DNA of 64,000 nt from an uncultured Sulfolobales archaeon (GCA_938045475.1 CALIML010000009.1:1-64000); one strand, 5' to 3'; counted from the first letter of the stretch, positions 15,722 to 25,183 are shown. The notes: generated from the letters alone by a model not told the origin. Numbers and translations: made by a program.

Positions 15722-17482
15722 CTACGTATGAGCAAATATAGCTCTAATACCTGTAGAAGTTTTCTCTATTCTCACAAAACCATATCTGTAGAATTGAATT
15801 ATGTCACCGCTATTCACTCGTTCTATGGATCTCTCTGCATAGCCAAGCGATCTAACTATAGAATCTCCAAATGGCTTAAGGACTTCTACGACTACGCAGT
15901 CACTTACCGGAGCCCATTGAACTATCTGCAAGTTGTTCTTCTGCGCAGTCTCCAGCGAATTATCAATGTACATTGCGTTAATCAATATTCGTCCATTATT
16001 GATGCGCTCAATGAATTTAACGTTAGCTAACTCCATGAGTCTTATCATGCCTCTGCGGACTAGCGTCTCAGCATCACTTTTAGCTAAGTATACTGAGAGC
16101 CTCGGTCCCTTAAACACTACTTCATCATATGTCTTTAGCGTTGGGTGACGAGTTACTTTAACTGAATGCTCCTCCGGAAGCCCTTCAACTACTACTTCAA
16201 CGGGATCCTCTACATACATGTACCTGCAGGCGATGGGATCTATGATCTTCCTATTTATTGCAGCGAGATTCACATAGCTTATCTTAGCGTCTAAAGGACT
16301 TAAGCCTACTTCCCTTATGACTTCATGTATTGCTTCAGGCACTATCCCCCTCCTCCTCAATGCTGATAGTGTTCCAAATCTAATGTCATCGTAAACTTCA
16401 TAACCTTCCCTAACCCTCCTCCTCATCAAGCTCTTACTTAACACAACTCCCTCTAAGCTAAGCCTCCCGAAGTGTATTGCCTCAGGGTATTTCCACCCTA
16501 ATCTCTCATACACGTACTTCTGCTTCACAGTATTAGTCATGTGTTCCTTCCCCCTAAAGATGTGGGTTATACCCATTAAGTAATCATCTACTCCTGCAGC
16601 GTAATTATATGTTGGCCATACAATGTATTTGTCCCCAACTAGTGGATGGGGGTTCCTTGAAGTATCTATTATTCTCAACGCCACCCAGTCCCTTACAGAG
16701 GGATCTGGGTGCTCTAAGTCAGTCTTTACTCTAACTACAGCCTCTCCCTCAGAGTAAGCTCCTTCAATCATTTTATCAAGTTCCTCTAAGTGACTGCTTG
16801 AATCAAGGCTTCTATGAGGACACTCCTTTCCTTGATTCCTAAGCTTTCTAAATAAATTGATACTGCATTTGTCGACGTAAGCTCCTCCACGCTTAACTAA
16901 TTCTCTAGCAATCTCATAGTATATTTGGAGCCTTAAGCTCTGTATATACTCTCTACTCCACTTAATTCCAAGCCACTTTAAGTCCTCCTTTATTTTAACG
17001 TAGGAGTCGGGGAAGGAGGCCTTAATCCTAGGATCAGTATCTTCGAATCTTAAAACCATTTCTCCGCGATAAATTTCAGCGTAGACGTAGCTTAAATAGG
17101 CAGATCTAGCGTTTCCAAGGTGTATTGTGTAGTCTGGGTTTGGCGCAAACCTAGTCACAACTCTTCCTTCAATAGCGTTTGGAAGCGGCGGCAGACTCTT
17201 TTTCTCAAGTGCCTTCCTCTCCTCAAGGAGTTCAGGCCAGTTGATTCTAATAGTGTTTAACTGCTCTTCTAAAGTAAGTCTATTCACTTCTTCAACTACT
17301 TGAGAAATCAATGGTATTAGTTGTTTAACAAAGCTCTTTAAATCAGGCTTTTCACCTAATACTTTAGATACAACTGCCTTAAGAGAGGCCTTCCCCCCAT
17401 GTTTAACTGCATTCAGCAACGAGTATTTGAACGCTAGCTCACGCAGCTCCTTTAATCGAGATTCTTCTAGCATGCTCTTCAC
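15722..17482 (-). CDS. gltX: Glutamyl-tRNA synthetase (archaeal type)
   Basis: This class I synthetase charges tRNA-Glu, and probably tRNA-Gln where an amidotransferase is used. The 586-aa protein has an archaeal N-terminal helical region, the HIGH equivalent in RFAPNPDYTIHLGNARSAY (about residues 110-128), the KMSKS equivalent VLSKSLMRR and an all-beta anticodon-binding domain. Its start overlaps the end of the DUF2118 gene by 44 nt. A tRNA-Glu gene is in the window at 56593. Confidence 0.96.
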   Translation of the reverse strand: MKSMLEESRLKELRELAFKYSLLNAVKHGGKASLKAVVSKVLGEKPDLKSFVKQLIPLISQVVEEVNRLTLEEQLNTIRINWPELLEERKALEKKSLPPLPNAIEGRVVTRFAPNPDYTIHLGNARSAYLSYVYAEIYRGEMVLRFEDTDPRIKASFPDSYVKIKEDLKWLGIKWSREYIQSLRLQIYYEIARELVKRGGAYVDKCSINLFRKLRNQGKECPHRSLDSSSHLEELDKMIEGAYSEGEAVVRVKTDLEHPDPSVRDWVALRIIDTSRNPHPLVGDKYIVWPTYNYAAGVDDYLMGITHIFRGKEHMTNTVKQKYVYERLGWKYPEAIHFGRLSLEGVVLSKSLMRRRVREGYEVYDDIRFGTLSALRRRGIVPEAIHEVIREVGLSPLDAKISYVNLAAINRKIIDPIACRYMYVEDPVEVVVEGLPEEHSVKVTRHPTLKTYDEVVFKGPRLSVYLAKSDAETLVRRGMIRLMELANVKFIERINNGRILINAMYIDNSLETAQKNNLQIVQWAPVSDCVVVEVLKPFGDSIVRSLGYAERSIERVNSGDIIQFYRYGFVRIEKTSTGIRAIFAHT

Positions 17483-17939
17483 CTACAGTTACCACAATGT
17501 ACTTCTCAGGCTTTAGCCATACATAACCTACTACTAAAATTACTACTCCACTGCAGGAAGTTCTATAGGTTCTAACATCCCCCTTACCAGTCACTATGCT
17601 GGCTAGTTTGTCTCCAACACTTACTGCATCTCCTTCACTTACGTGAATTATTGCGGCGCGACCCATTACTTCATCAATGCAAATAGGAGTGCCCTTAGAT
17701 ATGAGGATGCCCTCGAAGTCTTTACTAAGGCTAAGCCTTGGCACAACTAATATCGACCTTATTGTAACTAGCTCCTCTAGATTTAAGGCTTTTTCAACAA
17801 CATCTTCATAAATTATGTGTCCGTAGAACTTCTCGCTCACTACTCTTCTAGAGAGGAAGTAGCGTTCATCAATAACATTTATGTAAGGCCCCTCCCCACC
17901 TCCTTCAATGAATACCTCTGGGTATTCACTGGAGCACAT
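17439..17939 (-). CDS. DUF2118 family protein with biotinyl/lipoyl-like fold
   Basis: The 166-aa protein resembles the archaeal DUF2118 family. It has an N-terminal region, then a segment like a biotinyl/lipoyl carrier or hammerhead domain: GRAAIIHVSEGDAVSVGDKL and a closing SGVVILVVGYVWLKPEKYIVV. No lysine in a biotinylation-type M-K-M motif is visible, so it is probably not a carrier. It lies between idi and gltX with tight spacing, an arrangement I recall from crenarchaea. Function is unknown. Confidence 0.78.
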   Translation of the reverse strand: MCSSEYPEVFIEGGGEGPYINVIDERYFLSRRVVSEKFYGHIIYEDVVEKALNLEELVTIRSILVVPRLSLSKDFEGILISKGTPICIDEVMGRAAIIHVSEGDAVSVGDKLASIVTGKGDVRTYRTSCSGVVILVVGYVWLKPEKYIVVTVGEEHARRISIKGAA

Positions 17940-17943
17940 GGGT

Positions 17944-19062
17944 TCAACCCCCTTTATTCATTAAATAAGTATCTATGTTTACTCCCCGCGAACGCATGTA
18001 TGAAAGAACCCTACTGCCTATGTAGAGAGGCTTTTTCTTTAATTCCAATACACTGCTAGATCCCGTTAGAAACGCTATGGCTTTAAGACCCTCCATGAAT
18101 AGCTTTAAGTATTCTAAGCCTCCCTCCACTCCACCGTTAAACAATGCTTTGAGTACTGGTCGAGCCATTCCAACAAGATCTGCTCCTAAAGCTATGTTAA
18201 TCGCAGCTTTATAGCTTGACCAAACCCCTCCACTAGCTATTATTGTTGATCGTGGAACAGCATACCTACACTCTATGACTGATATAGGAGTTGGTATTCC
18301 CCAAGAACTAAGCTCTTCAGCTAATGCAGCCCTCAATAGATCTCCAGCTCTTTTAGCCCTAGCCCCCTCTATCTTTATCCAGTTCGTGCCACAGGCTCCA
18401 GCTACATCGAAGATCTCTATACCGATCCTTGAAAAAACCCTCGCAGCCTCCATAGAGAGGCCTGTCCCAACTTCCTTAACTATCACTGGCACAGCGATCT
18501 CCTTTCTTAAATCAGCTAGCTTATCAAGAAGGTCCTGCGTAAAGGATGCATCACCCTCCAGCTGTATTAACTCCTGTGCAGGGTTTAAGTGTACGGCAAG
18601 AGCGTCTATGTTTATTGAGCTAACTGCTTCAGCCACCGTACTGTAATTGTATTTGCCTAGCATCGTTATCCCAATGTTCCCTATTACAGGTACGTCTTTC
18701 GCTACATCGCGAACGATCTTATAGGTTTTAAGCACTTCTTCACAGCGGTTCTCAACTAATGCCCTTTGACTTCCAATACCAATAGCTACCCTAGCTTTAC
18801 TAGCTAGCAACGCTAGCTTTTCATTAATTCCAGCTGTAGCTGGATGGCCCCCAGTCATTCCTCCAATAACTATTGGAGCATTAAGAGAATACCCTAAGAA
18901 ATCCGTGGCCAGCGTGACTTCTCTAAATGAAGCTCCTGGAAAGGCCTGGTGCACCAGCATTATATCGCTATATATGCTGCTGCATTTGTTTTCATAAGTC
19001 ATCTCGTCGATTAATGCAAGCTCTACGTGCTCAACTTTTCTACACATAGTTTTATTGCTCAT
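17944..19062 (-). CDS. fni: Type 2 isopentenyl-diphosphate delta-isomerase
   Basis: IDI-2 is an FMN- and NAD(P)H-dependent TIM-barrel enzyme that interconverts IPP and DMAPP for archaeal lipids. It shows RKVEHVELAL at the start, IGGMTGGHPATAGINEKLA (flavin binding), IGSQRALVE, LNPAQELIQLEGD and IIASGGVWSSYKAAINIALGA. The ATG at 19062 has GGTG upstream and matches family starts; an ATG at 19098 adds 12 residues. It is downstream of a mevalonate-type cluster and upstream of DUF2118. Confidence 0.96.
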   Translation of the reverse strand: MSNKTMCRKVEHVELALIDEMTYENKCSSIYSDIMLVHQAFPGASFREVTLATDFLGYSLNAPIVIGGMTGGHPATAGINEKLALLASKARVAIGIGSQRALVENRCEEVLKTYKIVRDVAKDVPVIGNIGITMLGKYNYSTVAEAVSSINIDALAVHLNPAQELIQLEGDASFTQDLLDKLADLRKEIAVPVIVKEVGTGLSMEAARVFSRIGIEIFDVAGACGTNWIKIEGARAKRAGDLLRAALAEELSSWGIPTPISVIECRYAVPRSTIIASGGVWSSYKAAINIALGADLVGMARPVLKALFNGGVEGGLEYLKLFMEGLKAIAFLTGSSSVLELKKKPLYIGSRVLSYMRSRGVNIDTYLMNKGG

Positions 19063-19093
19063 TAAATACACCTTGCAAGCAACTGATATGAAT

Positions 19094-19114
19094 CTCAAGG
19101 TTTATTAACTTGAG
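19094..19114 (-). promoter_or_regulatory. TATA element inside a 6-bp inverted repeat before idi
   Basis: CTCAAG (19094-19099) and CTTGAG (19109-19114) are exact inverted repeats with 9 nt between them. The minus strand reads TTAATAAAC in the spacer, a TATA-like element about 25 nt before a transcript start near 19078 and 40 nt before the idi ATG. A dyad over the TATA box suggests an operator, but no regulator is identified. Confidence 0.4.
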
Positions 19115-19144
19115 GTCGTTTATTGAACAGCCCTAATTCTACAT

Positions 19145-19939
19145 CTAATAACTTATGGAGGCCGCTGCTACGTAATTGTCTAAGTCTACTACATAGACTT
19201 CTCCCCTACTCCTAGGCTGAAGCTCGTAGAGTATGTAGTATATGGAGTTCATAGATCTAGACGATAACTCAATTACTTCTCCGCAATTACTTAAACCACG
19301 TTCAAGAATGCACTTGACTAGCTCTATTACAGCATAGCCTCCTAAGTGAATTACTATAGATCTCAGGGGCTCTTCAATTAGGGGCTCACTTAATTGAGCT
19401 ACTTTAAGTACTTCGATAATTTTCGGCTCTAACCCCCCGCCTTCAAGTTCTATGAATCCTTCGCCACGCCTATAGACTATGGGTTTTCCAACAATTATTG
19501 AGTACCTCATGGGGGTCAGTTGAGCTTTTCTAATTCCGATTAATGCATCTATAGAACTAGCTACTTCAATCAAATCACTGCTGCTTAATCCAAAAAATTT
19601 CGCTGTCTCAGCAGTTAGCGATGCATAAACTCCAAGAGCGTAACTAAGATCTCCTTCTACAGTTACCTTAAGACCCCGCTTAATGACTTCGCTAGATATG
19701 AGTTCATAGAATGAGTGCAGAGAGCCCGCTAAAAGATCGCTGTATTCATCGATGCCTCCATTAGTTAACTTAACTTCAACACCTCTACAGTCTCTTGCGC
19801 TAATACGTGCAGTTACCTTCATATTGCTTAGAAACACTAGCGTAGGATTATCTGATTCCAGCGGCGTTGAGAGCAACGGTATGGGTAATCTGGACTCTAT
19901 TGTCTTCAATAATCCCTCCTCTAGAACAAAGGGGCTCAC
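19145..19939 (-). CDS. GHMP-kinase-fold protein, degenerate, in the mevalonate gene neighbourhood
   Basis: I do not recognise this 264-aa protein with certainty. The middle resembles GHMP kinases: VIKRGLKVTVEGDLSYALGV, then YASLTAETAKFFGLSSSDLI followed by an acidic position in a helix, the place where mevalonate kinases have P-x-x-x-G-L-G-S-S-A-A. The glycine-serine ATP loop is replaced by DLSYALGVYAS, so ordinary kinase activity is doubtful. In crenarchaea the interval between memo and idi holds mevalonate kinase and isopentenyl phosphate kinase; here only this gene fills it. It overlaps memo by 4 nt. It may be a remodelled MVK-family enzyme or a non-catalytic relative. Confidence 0.5.
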   Translation of the reverse strand: MSPFVLEEGLLKTIESRLPIPLLSTPLESDNPTLVFLSNMKVTARISARDCRGVEVKLTNGGIDEYSDLLAGSLHSFYELISSEVIKRGLKVTVEGDLSYALGVYASLTAETAKFFGLSSSDLIEVASSIDALIGIRKAQLTPMRYSIIVGKPIVYRRGEGFIELEGGGLEPKIIEVLKVAQLSEPLIEEPLRSIVIHLGGYAVIELVKCILERGLSNCGEVIELSSRSMNSIYYILYELQPRSRGEVYVVDLDNYVAAASISY

Positions 19940-20805
19940 TTAGCTAAGTAAAATCTTATTGATGCGTAACCTACGACAGCCGACTTGTCTCCAGTTACGT
20001 CTCCACTAGTAGCGTACTTAAGGAGTTCTGCTCTAGCCTTTTCAGCACCCGTTGTTTTTGCATACTCAATTAGCGTCATTATTCCTCCGGGCCCGCATAT
20101 ACTGATGTCCAGCTCACTCATAGTTTTATAGAAGCCTTCAGCGTCTAGAGAAATTATTTTCTCTATGGCCTTCAGATCCTTTTTTACAGCCGCGCTGTGG
20201 GGCTCGTAGTGAGTCATATCGCTGCTAGCCAGTAGTACTACATCTCTCCCGCTCTTCGTTACAGCATTGTATATTGCTTTGGCCAAGTCTCTAGATACTT
20301 CCAGCGAGTGCATCATTATGACTATAGGCAGAACTCTGAACCTACTTCCAAAAAGGTATTGGAGAAACGGTAATTGCACTTCCACTGAGTGTTCATCCAC
20401 ATGGGCATAAACGTCTTCCTCCGCATACGAGCTTTCACTCACGACTCCTCTAGCTAACTCTCCATCAACTTCAACTCCTCCCAGCGGCGTAAGCCACTTC
20501 CCCCTTGGATATACCGATACAAGGGCTCCATAGCCTGTGTGATTAGTGCCAACTATGATTACAGTCTGAGGCACTCCCTCTAGAGCTAACTTATAGTAGG
20601 CATGTGCTGCTATAGGCCCGCTGTAGATGTAGCCGGCGTGAGGTACAACGAAGCCCACGCTCTCCTTCAGCCTAAAGTCGCTAACTGTAGGAATACTGCC
20701 GGGGCCAAGCCCGTGTTTAAATGAGCTCTCAACGCTCTTACTTAACTCAGCTGAATCAGATGAGTAGAAGAAGCCTGCTACAACAGGCCTTCTTACATGC
20801 TCCAC
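19936..20805 (-). CDS. MEMO1 family protein
   Basis: Memo proteins are related to class III extradiol dioxygenases and nitrilase-like amidases; the archaeal role is not established. Conserved elements include VRRPVVAGFFY at the start, VPHAGYIYSGPIAAHAY, GTNHTGYG with conserved His, EHSVEVQLPFLQY and SSDMTHYEP. The gene lies just after uS2 and before the GHMP-like gene, the usual crenarchaeal position. A GTG at 20805 with a GGTGG site 5 nt upstream gives 289 aa; an in-frame start at 20841 would overlap uS2 by 23 nt. Confidence 0.92.
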   Translation of the reverse strand: MEHVRRPVVAGFFYSSDSAELSKSVESSFKHGLGPGSIPTVSDFRLKESVGFVVPHAGYIYSGPIAAHAYYKLALEGVPQTVIIVGTNHTGYGALVSVYPRGKWLTPLGGVEVDGELARGVVSESSYAEEDVYAHVDEHSVEVQLPFLQYLFGSRFRVLPIVIMMHSLEVSRDLAKAIYNAVTKSGRDVVLLASSDMTHYEPHSAAVKKDLKAIEKIISLDAEGFYKTMSELDISICGPGGIMTLIEYAKTTGAEKARAELLKYATSGDVTGDKSAVVGYASIRFYLAK

Positions 20806-20818
20806 AGCTACCACCGCT

Positions 20819-21481
20819 TCACTTAGTAGAAGCTGCTTCAAAAGCGCTTGGAGGCTCCGGTAGATCCTTGTCGGGGGGCAGCAGCCCTTTTTCCCGGAGG
20901 ACTTGTCTAGTTAAAACCCAGTATAGTAGGGCAAGGCTCTTCCTACCCTTATTATTTGCTGGTATAGTTAGCTCTATGTATGAAGTCTTGTTATCAGTGT
21001 CAGCGAATGCAACTATCGGCACACCTATTTCAGCAGCCTCCTTTACTGCCTGGTGGTCTACTCTAGGATCTGTGACTAAGACTACATCAGGCTCAAAGTA
21101 CGTTGACAAGTGTGGATTTACGAAAGAGCCTGGGAGGAAGCGCCCTATGAAAGGCCTTGAGCCAACGTATTGACTGAACTTTAAAGCAGGCTTCTGCCCA
21201 TACTGTCTCACTGATACAGCAGCGATCCTGCTTTGATCGAATTTAGAAAGGAACCTCCCAGCTATTCTAAGCCTCTCATCTATTTTCCTAACATCCAGTA
21301 TGTAGAGGCCATCGGATCTGACTCTATAAACGAACTTCTCCATGAACTTAGTGCATACATTAGTGCCTATGTGAACTCCAGCCACTAAGTATTGATCTAA
21401 CGGTATGAGGAGCTCTATCTCCTTCCTTACTTCAAACTTCTCCCACACATCACTAGATCTAAATTCTTCCTCCAATGCCAC
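20819..21481 (-). CDS. rps2: Ribosomal protein uS2
   Basis: The 220-aa protein has [42 protein letters not shown] and [20 protein letters not shown], all typical of archaeal uS2 (RPSA type). It assembles late on the small subunit. It follows Rpo10 by 5 nt and leads into memo, as in other Thermoproteota. Confidence 0.96.
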   Translation of the reverse strand: MALEEEFRSSDVWEKFEVRKEIELLIPLDQYLVAGVHIGTNVCTKFMEKFVYRVRSDGLYILDVRKIDERLRIAGRFLSKFDQSRIAAVSVRQYGQKPALKFSQYVGSRPFIGRFLPGSFVNPHLSTYFEPDVVLVTDPRVDHQAVKEAAEIGVPIVAFADTDNKTSYIELTIPANNKGRKSLALLYWVLTRQVLREKGLLPPDKDLPEPPSAFEAASTK

Positions 21482-21486
21482 CGCCC

Positions 21487-21696
21487 CTAGCTCTTACGTG
21501 ATACCTTGATTACATCATAAGCTATGTCCACGTGGGATAGAAACATCCTCCTACAGCAATACCTCTTTACGCCAAGTTCATTAAGCACTTTTCCAGGATC
21601 CTCTCCTTTCTCCACCCTAGCCTTGAAATCCTCCCACAAGTGACCTATTGGCTTTCCACACGTAAAGCATCTAACTGGGAATATCAATTCAATCAC
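21487..21696 (-). CDS. rpo10: RNA polymerase subunit Rpo10 (RpoN)
   Basis: This 69-residue zinc-bundle protein caps the Rpo3/Rpo11 assembly platform. The atypical zinc motif CFTCG with [13 protein letters not shown] is present. Its start overlaps the uS9 stop by 4 nt. Rpo6 (RpoK) and enolase, often next in this operon in crenarchaea, are absent here. Confidence 0.95.
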   Translation of the reverse strand: MIELIFPVRCFTCGKPIGHLWEDFKARVEKGEDPGKVLNELGVKRYCCRRMFLSHVDIAYDVIKVSRKS

Positions 21697-22121
21697 CTAT
21701 AGCTCTTCTGCCACCTTCTTCTAGCGCTTCTCCTCATGTATTTCTCGGACTCAGTCCTCCTCGGGTCTCCCGACAATATGTATCTATCGTATTCTAGGAA
21801 TATGTTCTTCAATTCTTCACTGTTGAAGTATTCCAGTAGACCTCTAGCTATAGCTGCTCTAGCCGCATCAGCTTGACTCATAAATCCTCCTCCTCTAACG
21901 TCCACTACTATATCTACGCTCTCCCTAAGTTTTCCAGACATCAATAGGGGCTCCATGATCTTTAATCTAGCCATCTCGATGGGCCACAATTCTACTGGAA
22001 CTCCATTAATCCAAACTCTCCCGCTGCCTGGCTTAACTACCGCCCTAGCTATGCTAGTCTTTCTCTTCCCGCTAGATACAACTATTTTCACAGCTTTAGC
22101 TTCCTGTACTTGCGTGCTCAA
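21693..22121 (-). CDS. rps9: Ribosomal protein uS9
   Basis: This is a small-subunit protein whose C-terminal tail reaches the P-site tRNA. The 142-aa sequence shows [39 protein letters not shown] and the tail ending [13 protein letters not shown] with the conserved final Arg. It overlaps uL13 by 26 nt in the eL18-uL13-uS9-Rpo10 cluster. Confidence 0.97.
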   Translation of the reverse strand: MSTQVQEAKAVKIVVSSGKRKTSIARAVVKPGSGRVWINGVPVELWPIEMARLKIMEPLLMSGKLRESVDIVVDVRGGGFMSQADAARAAIARGLLEYFNSEELKNIFLEYDRYILSGDPRRTESEKYMRRSARRRWQKSYR

Positions 22122-22575
22122 CTCTCTCCCTCCACCCCAAGCTCTTAGCTAATTCACTTAGAGTTATGAAGCTTCCTCTAATCCTTGAAGCATCAGCTTC
22201 AGGGAATTTGATTGGAGTTACATTAGTCAAGTCCTTAGGCACCCCTATGTATGCTTTAAGTCTCTTTAAAGCCTCTCTGCCCTTAGACTTGTCCATCGGT
22301 AGCATGCCTCTCACAGTTCTTTTAAATATTCTATCGGGCCTCCTAGGCCTTCTAATGCCCTGTCTATAGGGGTTCCTCAGGGTCCTAACCTTCTCTAGTA
22401 ATTTATAGCCTGCAATAACTCTCTCTCTTTTCCCACTAATAACTGCCTTCTCAACGTTAATTACGTAGACTCTATAGCCTTCGAGAACTTTTCTAGCAAC
22501 CATGCTAGCCAATCTTCCCAAGACTTGGTTTGATGCATCAACTACTATTGCCTCCTCTTTAACCACAGCATTCAC
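22096..22575 (-). CDS. rpl13: Ribosomal protein uL13
   Basis: A 159-aa archaeal uL13 with IVVDASNQVLGRLASMVARK at the N-terminus and TVRGMLPMDKSKGREALKRL in the middle. It binds 23S rRNA early in large-subunit assembly. It overlaps eL18 by 4 nt and uS9 by 26 nt. Confidence 0.97.
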   Translation of the reverse strand: MNAVVKEEAIVVDASNQVLGRLASMVARKVLEGYRVYVINVEKAVISGKRERVIAGYKLLEKVRTLRNPYRQGIRRPRRPDRIFKRTVRGMLPMDKSKGREALKRLKAYIGVPKDLTNVTPIKFPEADASRIRGSFITLSELAKSLGWRERVEHASTGS

Positions 22576-22934
22576 CCAATTATCTTTACTCCTTTACCAC
22601 TAGGGTTCTCCCTTAATAAATCAAGTATGTGGAGGGCTCTTCCATTAATTGACCCTATCTTCTCTAAAGCCTTTGATGAAAAGGCTATGGCAGCCACTGT
22701 CACTGGATGCCTCAGCTCCCCAGCTCCAATGACTTTCCCCGGTACTACGACTACTTCACCAGGCTCTGCACACCTATTTATTCTTCCAACGTTAACAGCT
22801 ATTCTCCTCCTTCTGGGTTTCTCAAGTAGTTCAGCAACAGTTCTCCAAACCCCGCCCCCTCCTCTACTTGAAGCTCTCTTCAACTCATCGATAGTCCTCC
22901 TAACGACTACATTCGTTGGGCCCGTTCTCCTCAC
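22572..22934 (-). CDS. rpl18e: Ribosomal protein eL18
   Basis: The 120-aa protein belongs to the eL18 (uL15-like) family. It reads RRTGPTNVVVRRTIDELKRA at the start and continues with VVVPGKVIGAGELRHPVTVA. It is a large-subunit protein shared by archaea and eukaryotes. It overlaps both Rpo3 and uL13 by 4 nt. Confidence 0.95.
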   Translation of the reverse strand: MRRTGPTNVVVRRTIDELKRASSRGGGGVWRTVAELLEKPRRRRIAVNVGRINRCAEPGEVVVVPGKVIGAGELRHPVTVAAIAFSSKALEKIGSINGRALHILDLLRENPSGKGVKIIG

Positions 22935-23788
22935 TTCAATACACCCTGTATCTCAAGCTTTCTACTCAATTCACTTACTTTACCTTCAAGCATCTTAATG
23001 GACTCCAGTAGAATCTTCTTTGGTGAAAGAGATCCCGTGGACTCTATTCTAAGTATGTAATCATTTTCCCTAGCTTTCAGCGTTATTGCTTCACTTGGAC
23101 AAACTTTTTCGCATAAGTGACATAGGTTGCAGTTAAGGACTGATGCTTCATCAACTTCTACTCCACTATTAGTAGCCTTAAGTACATTCCTTGGACACAC
23201 CTCTACGCACTTTCTGCACTCTGGGAGACACCTAGATCTATCTATAGACACTTCAGGAACATACTTTATTACAGCCGCTGATACGGGACTCCACTTATAA
23301 TGCTCCCTCCCCCTTCCAAGCCTTGCATAAGCCTCCAGCTTTACTTGATGACCTCCTCCAAGTATTAGTATTGGAATATCGTCATATACAGGCCTGACTT
23401 CAGGGTCGCTGGACTTAAGGTCTTTGCTGTAGATAGTCCGTAAATCTTCACCATTATTTGATACATCTAAGTCAAGTTTAACGAAGCAATCGGGTGGGAA
23501 AAGCGATGCTTCCTCGCCCTCAGAGCATTCCTCAGGGGACTTGTATTTGTCGAGAGCTGCTTCACTGGTTAGAGGTATTAAGCCAAGTCTATGAGCTACG
23601 TACTCGTCGTAGAACATGCTTCTATTAAGCGTAAATATAACTGTGCTTATAGCCATAGATGGCACTTCGCTAATAACTGTTCTCCTAATGGAATTAACTA
23701 CGTGCAACGGTACATCACTTAAATATAGCTCTACGAAGTCCTCTCTTCTATTCAGAACTCTCAACTCCAAGCCATCCCCACCCTTCAA
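22931..23788 (-). CDS. rpo3: RNA polymerase subunit Rpo3 (RpoD) with a di-cluster ferredoxin domain
   Basis: Rpo3 pairs with Rpo11 to seed polymerase assembly. The 285-aa protein has the alpha-like dimerisation domain (VNSIRRTVISEVPSMAI) and an inserted ferredoxin domain at roughly residues 195-240. Both Cys sets look complete: C-LPE-CRKCVEVCP and CNLCHLCEKVCP, enough for two [4Fe-4S] clusters. In Rpo3 proteins the number of intact clusters varies by lineage, so a full pair is informative. It lies between uS11 and eL18, the conserved order. Confidence 0.96.
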   Translation of the reverse strand: MKGGDGLELRVLNRREDFVELYLSDVPLHVVNSIRRTVISEVPSMAISTVIFTLNRSMFYDEYVAHRLGLIPLTSEAALDKYKSPEECSEGEEASLFPPDCFVKLDLDVSNNGEDLRTIYSKDLKSSDPEVRPVYDDIPILILGGGHQVKLEAYARLGRGREHYKWSPVSAAVIKYVPEVSIDRSRCLPECRKCVEVCPRNVLKATNSGVEVDEASVLNCNLCHLCEKVCPSEAITLKARENDYILRIESTGSLSPKKILLESIKMLEGKVSELSRKLEIQGVLK

Positions 23789-23791
23789 TAA

Positions 23792-24193
23792 TCACAGTCT
23801 CCTTCCACGTCTTCCTCCAGGTCTTCTCGTAGTGTCGTGAGGTATTGGAGTTACATCCTCTATTCTCCCAATTATAAACCCAGATCTAGCGAGAGCTCTT
23901 ATTGATGCTTGAGCACCAGGCCCAGGAGTCTTGGGGCCATGCCCTCCCGGCGCTCTAACTTTTATGTGGAGAGCCGAAACCCCCTTCTCCATGGCGTCTG
24001 AAGCCGCCCTACTTGCAGCCATCATTGCAGCATATGGACTTGGCTTTTCCCTATCCGCCTTAACAACCATCCCTCCAGACGCTTTGCTGAAAGTCTCTGC
24101 TCCAGTAAGATCAGTTACATGAATTAGAGTGTTGTTAGGCGAGCTATATATGTGGGCTATACCCCACTTCAACTCTCTCATGGAGAGCGCCAC
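23792..24193 (-). CDS. rps11: Ribosomal protein uS11
   Basis: A 133-aa platform protein of the small subunit. The family segments are [36 protein letters not shown]-like [16 protein letters not shown], and a basic tail [11 protein letters not shown]. It follows uS4 in the uS13-uS4-uS11-Rpo3 operon. Confidence 0.97.
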   Translation of the reverse strand: MALSMRELKWGIAHIYSSPNNTLIHVTDLTGAETFSKASGGMVVKADREKPSPYAAMMAASRAASDAMEKGVSALHIKVRAPGGHGPKTPGPGAQASIRALARSGFIIGRIEDVTPIPHDTTRRPGGRRGRRL

Positions 24194-24212
24194 AGTGCAA
24201 CACCAGCGTTCC

Positions 24213-24728
24213 TCATTCCCTCTGAGCTGTAGTTTGGGGAACCGCCCTATACAGGCTACTTAGATAGTAATCCACCGAGCCCTCTTCATCGCGCTTCACT
24301 ATGTATCCCGGTGAAGTAATTCTCCTTCCACCTACAGCTATGTGCCCGTGGACTATTAGCTGTCTAGCTTGGTAAATGCTTTTAGCGAGGCCTTTGAGGT
24401 AGACTATTGTTTGTAAGCGCCTATTCAACAGATCTTCTACCGTTAGTGATAGAACTTGGTCTAAAGTAGCGTTTTCGGGAAGCAAGCCCATTCTATAGAC
24501 TCTCTCAAGTAGAGCTTTTTCAGCCCTCTCCCTAGTTTCTAATGGTAGTGCTAGTAGAACTCTAGCTTTATGCCTAAGCTCCCTAATCGTTGTCTGAGCT
24601 ATCCAGATCTCTCTTTTATTCCTTAAGCCATACTCTCCGATCAACTTCATTTCTTCAACTAACCTATCCTTTCTCCAAGGATGCCTCGGCCCAACCCACT
24701 TCTTTCTACACTTCCTAGGGTCCCCCAT
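24213..24728 (-). CDS. rps4: Ribosomal protein uS4
   Basis: The 171-aa archaeal uS4 starts with the basic [20 protein letters not shown] and has the S4 RNA-binding domain in the second half ([20 protein letters not shown]). It nucleates small-subunit assembly with uS7. It begins 3 nt after the uS13 stop. Confidence 0.97.
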   Translation of the reverse strand: MGDPRKCRKKWVGPRHPWRKDRLVEEMKLIGEYGLRNKREIWIAQTTIRELRHKARVLLALPLETRERAEKALLERVYRMGLLPENATLDQVLSLTVEDLLNRRLQTIVYLKGLAKSIYQARQLIVHGHIAVGGRRITSPGYIVKRDEEGSVDYYLSSLYRAVPQTTAQRE

Positions 24729-24730
24729 GG

Positions 24731-25183
24731 CTACCTCCTCTGCTTCCTTACGCCGACTGTTCCACCAACACGGCCAGTTGTCCGAGTTCTCTGTCCTCTA
24801 ACTTTTAACCCTAGTGAGTGCCTTATTCCGCGATAGCTCTTTATTCTCTTTTCCCTCTCGACGTCCTGCTTTACGTAGAATATGAGATCTGATGATACTA
24901 AGTGCATGTCGTTGCCAGTGCTGTAGTCCTTCCTCCTATTTAGCATCCAGCTCGGTATGCCGTATTCCCTCGGATTCTTTAAGGCGTCCTCAATCTTCTT
25001 CAACTCCTCGTCAGTTAAGTACCCAGTCTTCATATCAGGATCTATCTTAAGGACTCTACATAAGTAGAGCGCTAGAGTGTATCCTACGCCCTTTACTTCA
25101 GCTAGACCCCAAGGTACTTTCATCCTTCCATCAATATCTGTTTCAGCTATTCTAACTACGTGTCTATAGCTCCTCTCACTCAA
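24731..25183 (-). CDS. rps13: Ribosomal protein uS13
   Basis: A 150-aa protein with [20 protein letters not shown] near the start and the C-terminal [20 protein letters not shown] and KQRR tail. It contacts the large subunit and tRNA in the head of the small subunit. It is the first gene of this operon; 226 bp without genes lie upstream, containing AT-rich stretches (TTTTTAAACATAT near 25220) that probably hold the promoter. Confidence 0.97.
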   Translation of the reverse strand: MSERSYRHVVRIAETDIDGRMKVPWGLAEVKGVGYTLALYLCRVLKIDPDMKTGYLTDEELKKIEDALKNPREYGIPSWMLNRRKDYSTGNDMHLVSSDLIFYVKQDVEREKRIKSYRGIRHSLGLKVRGQRTRTTGRVGGTVGVRKQRR

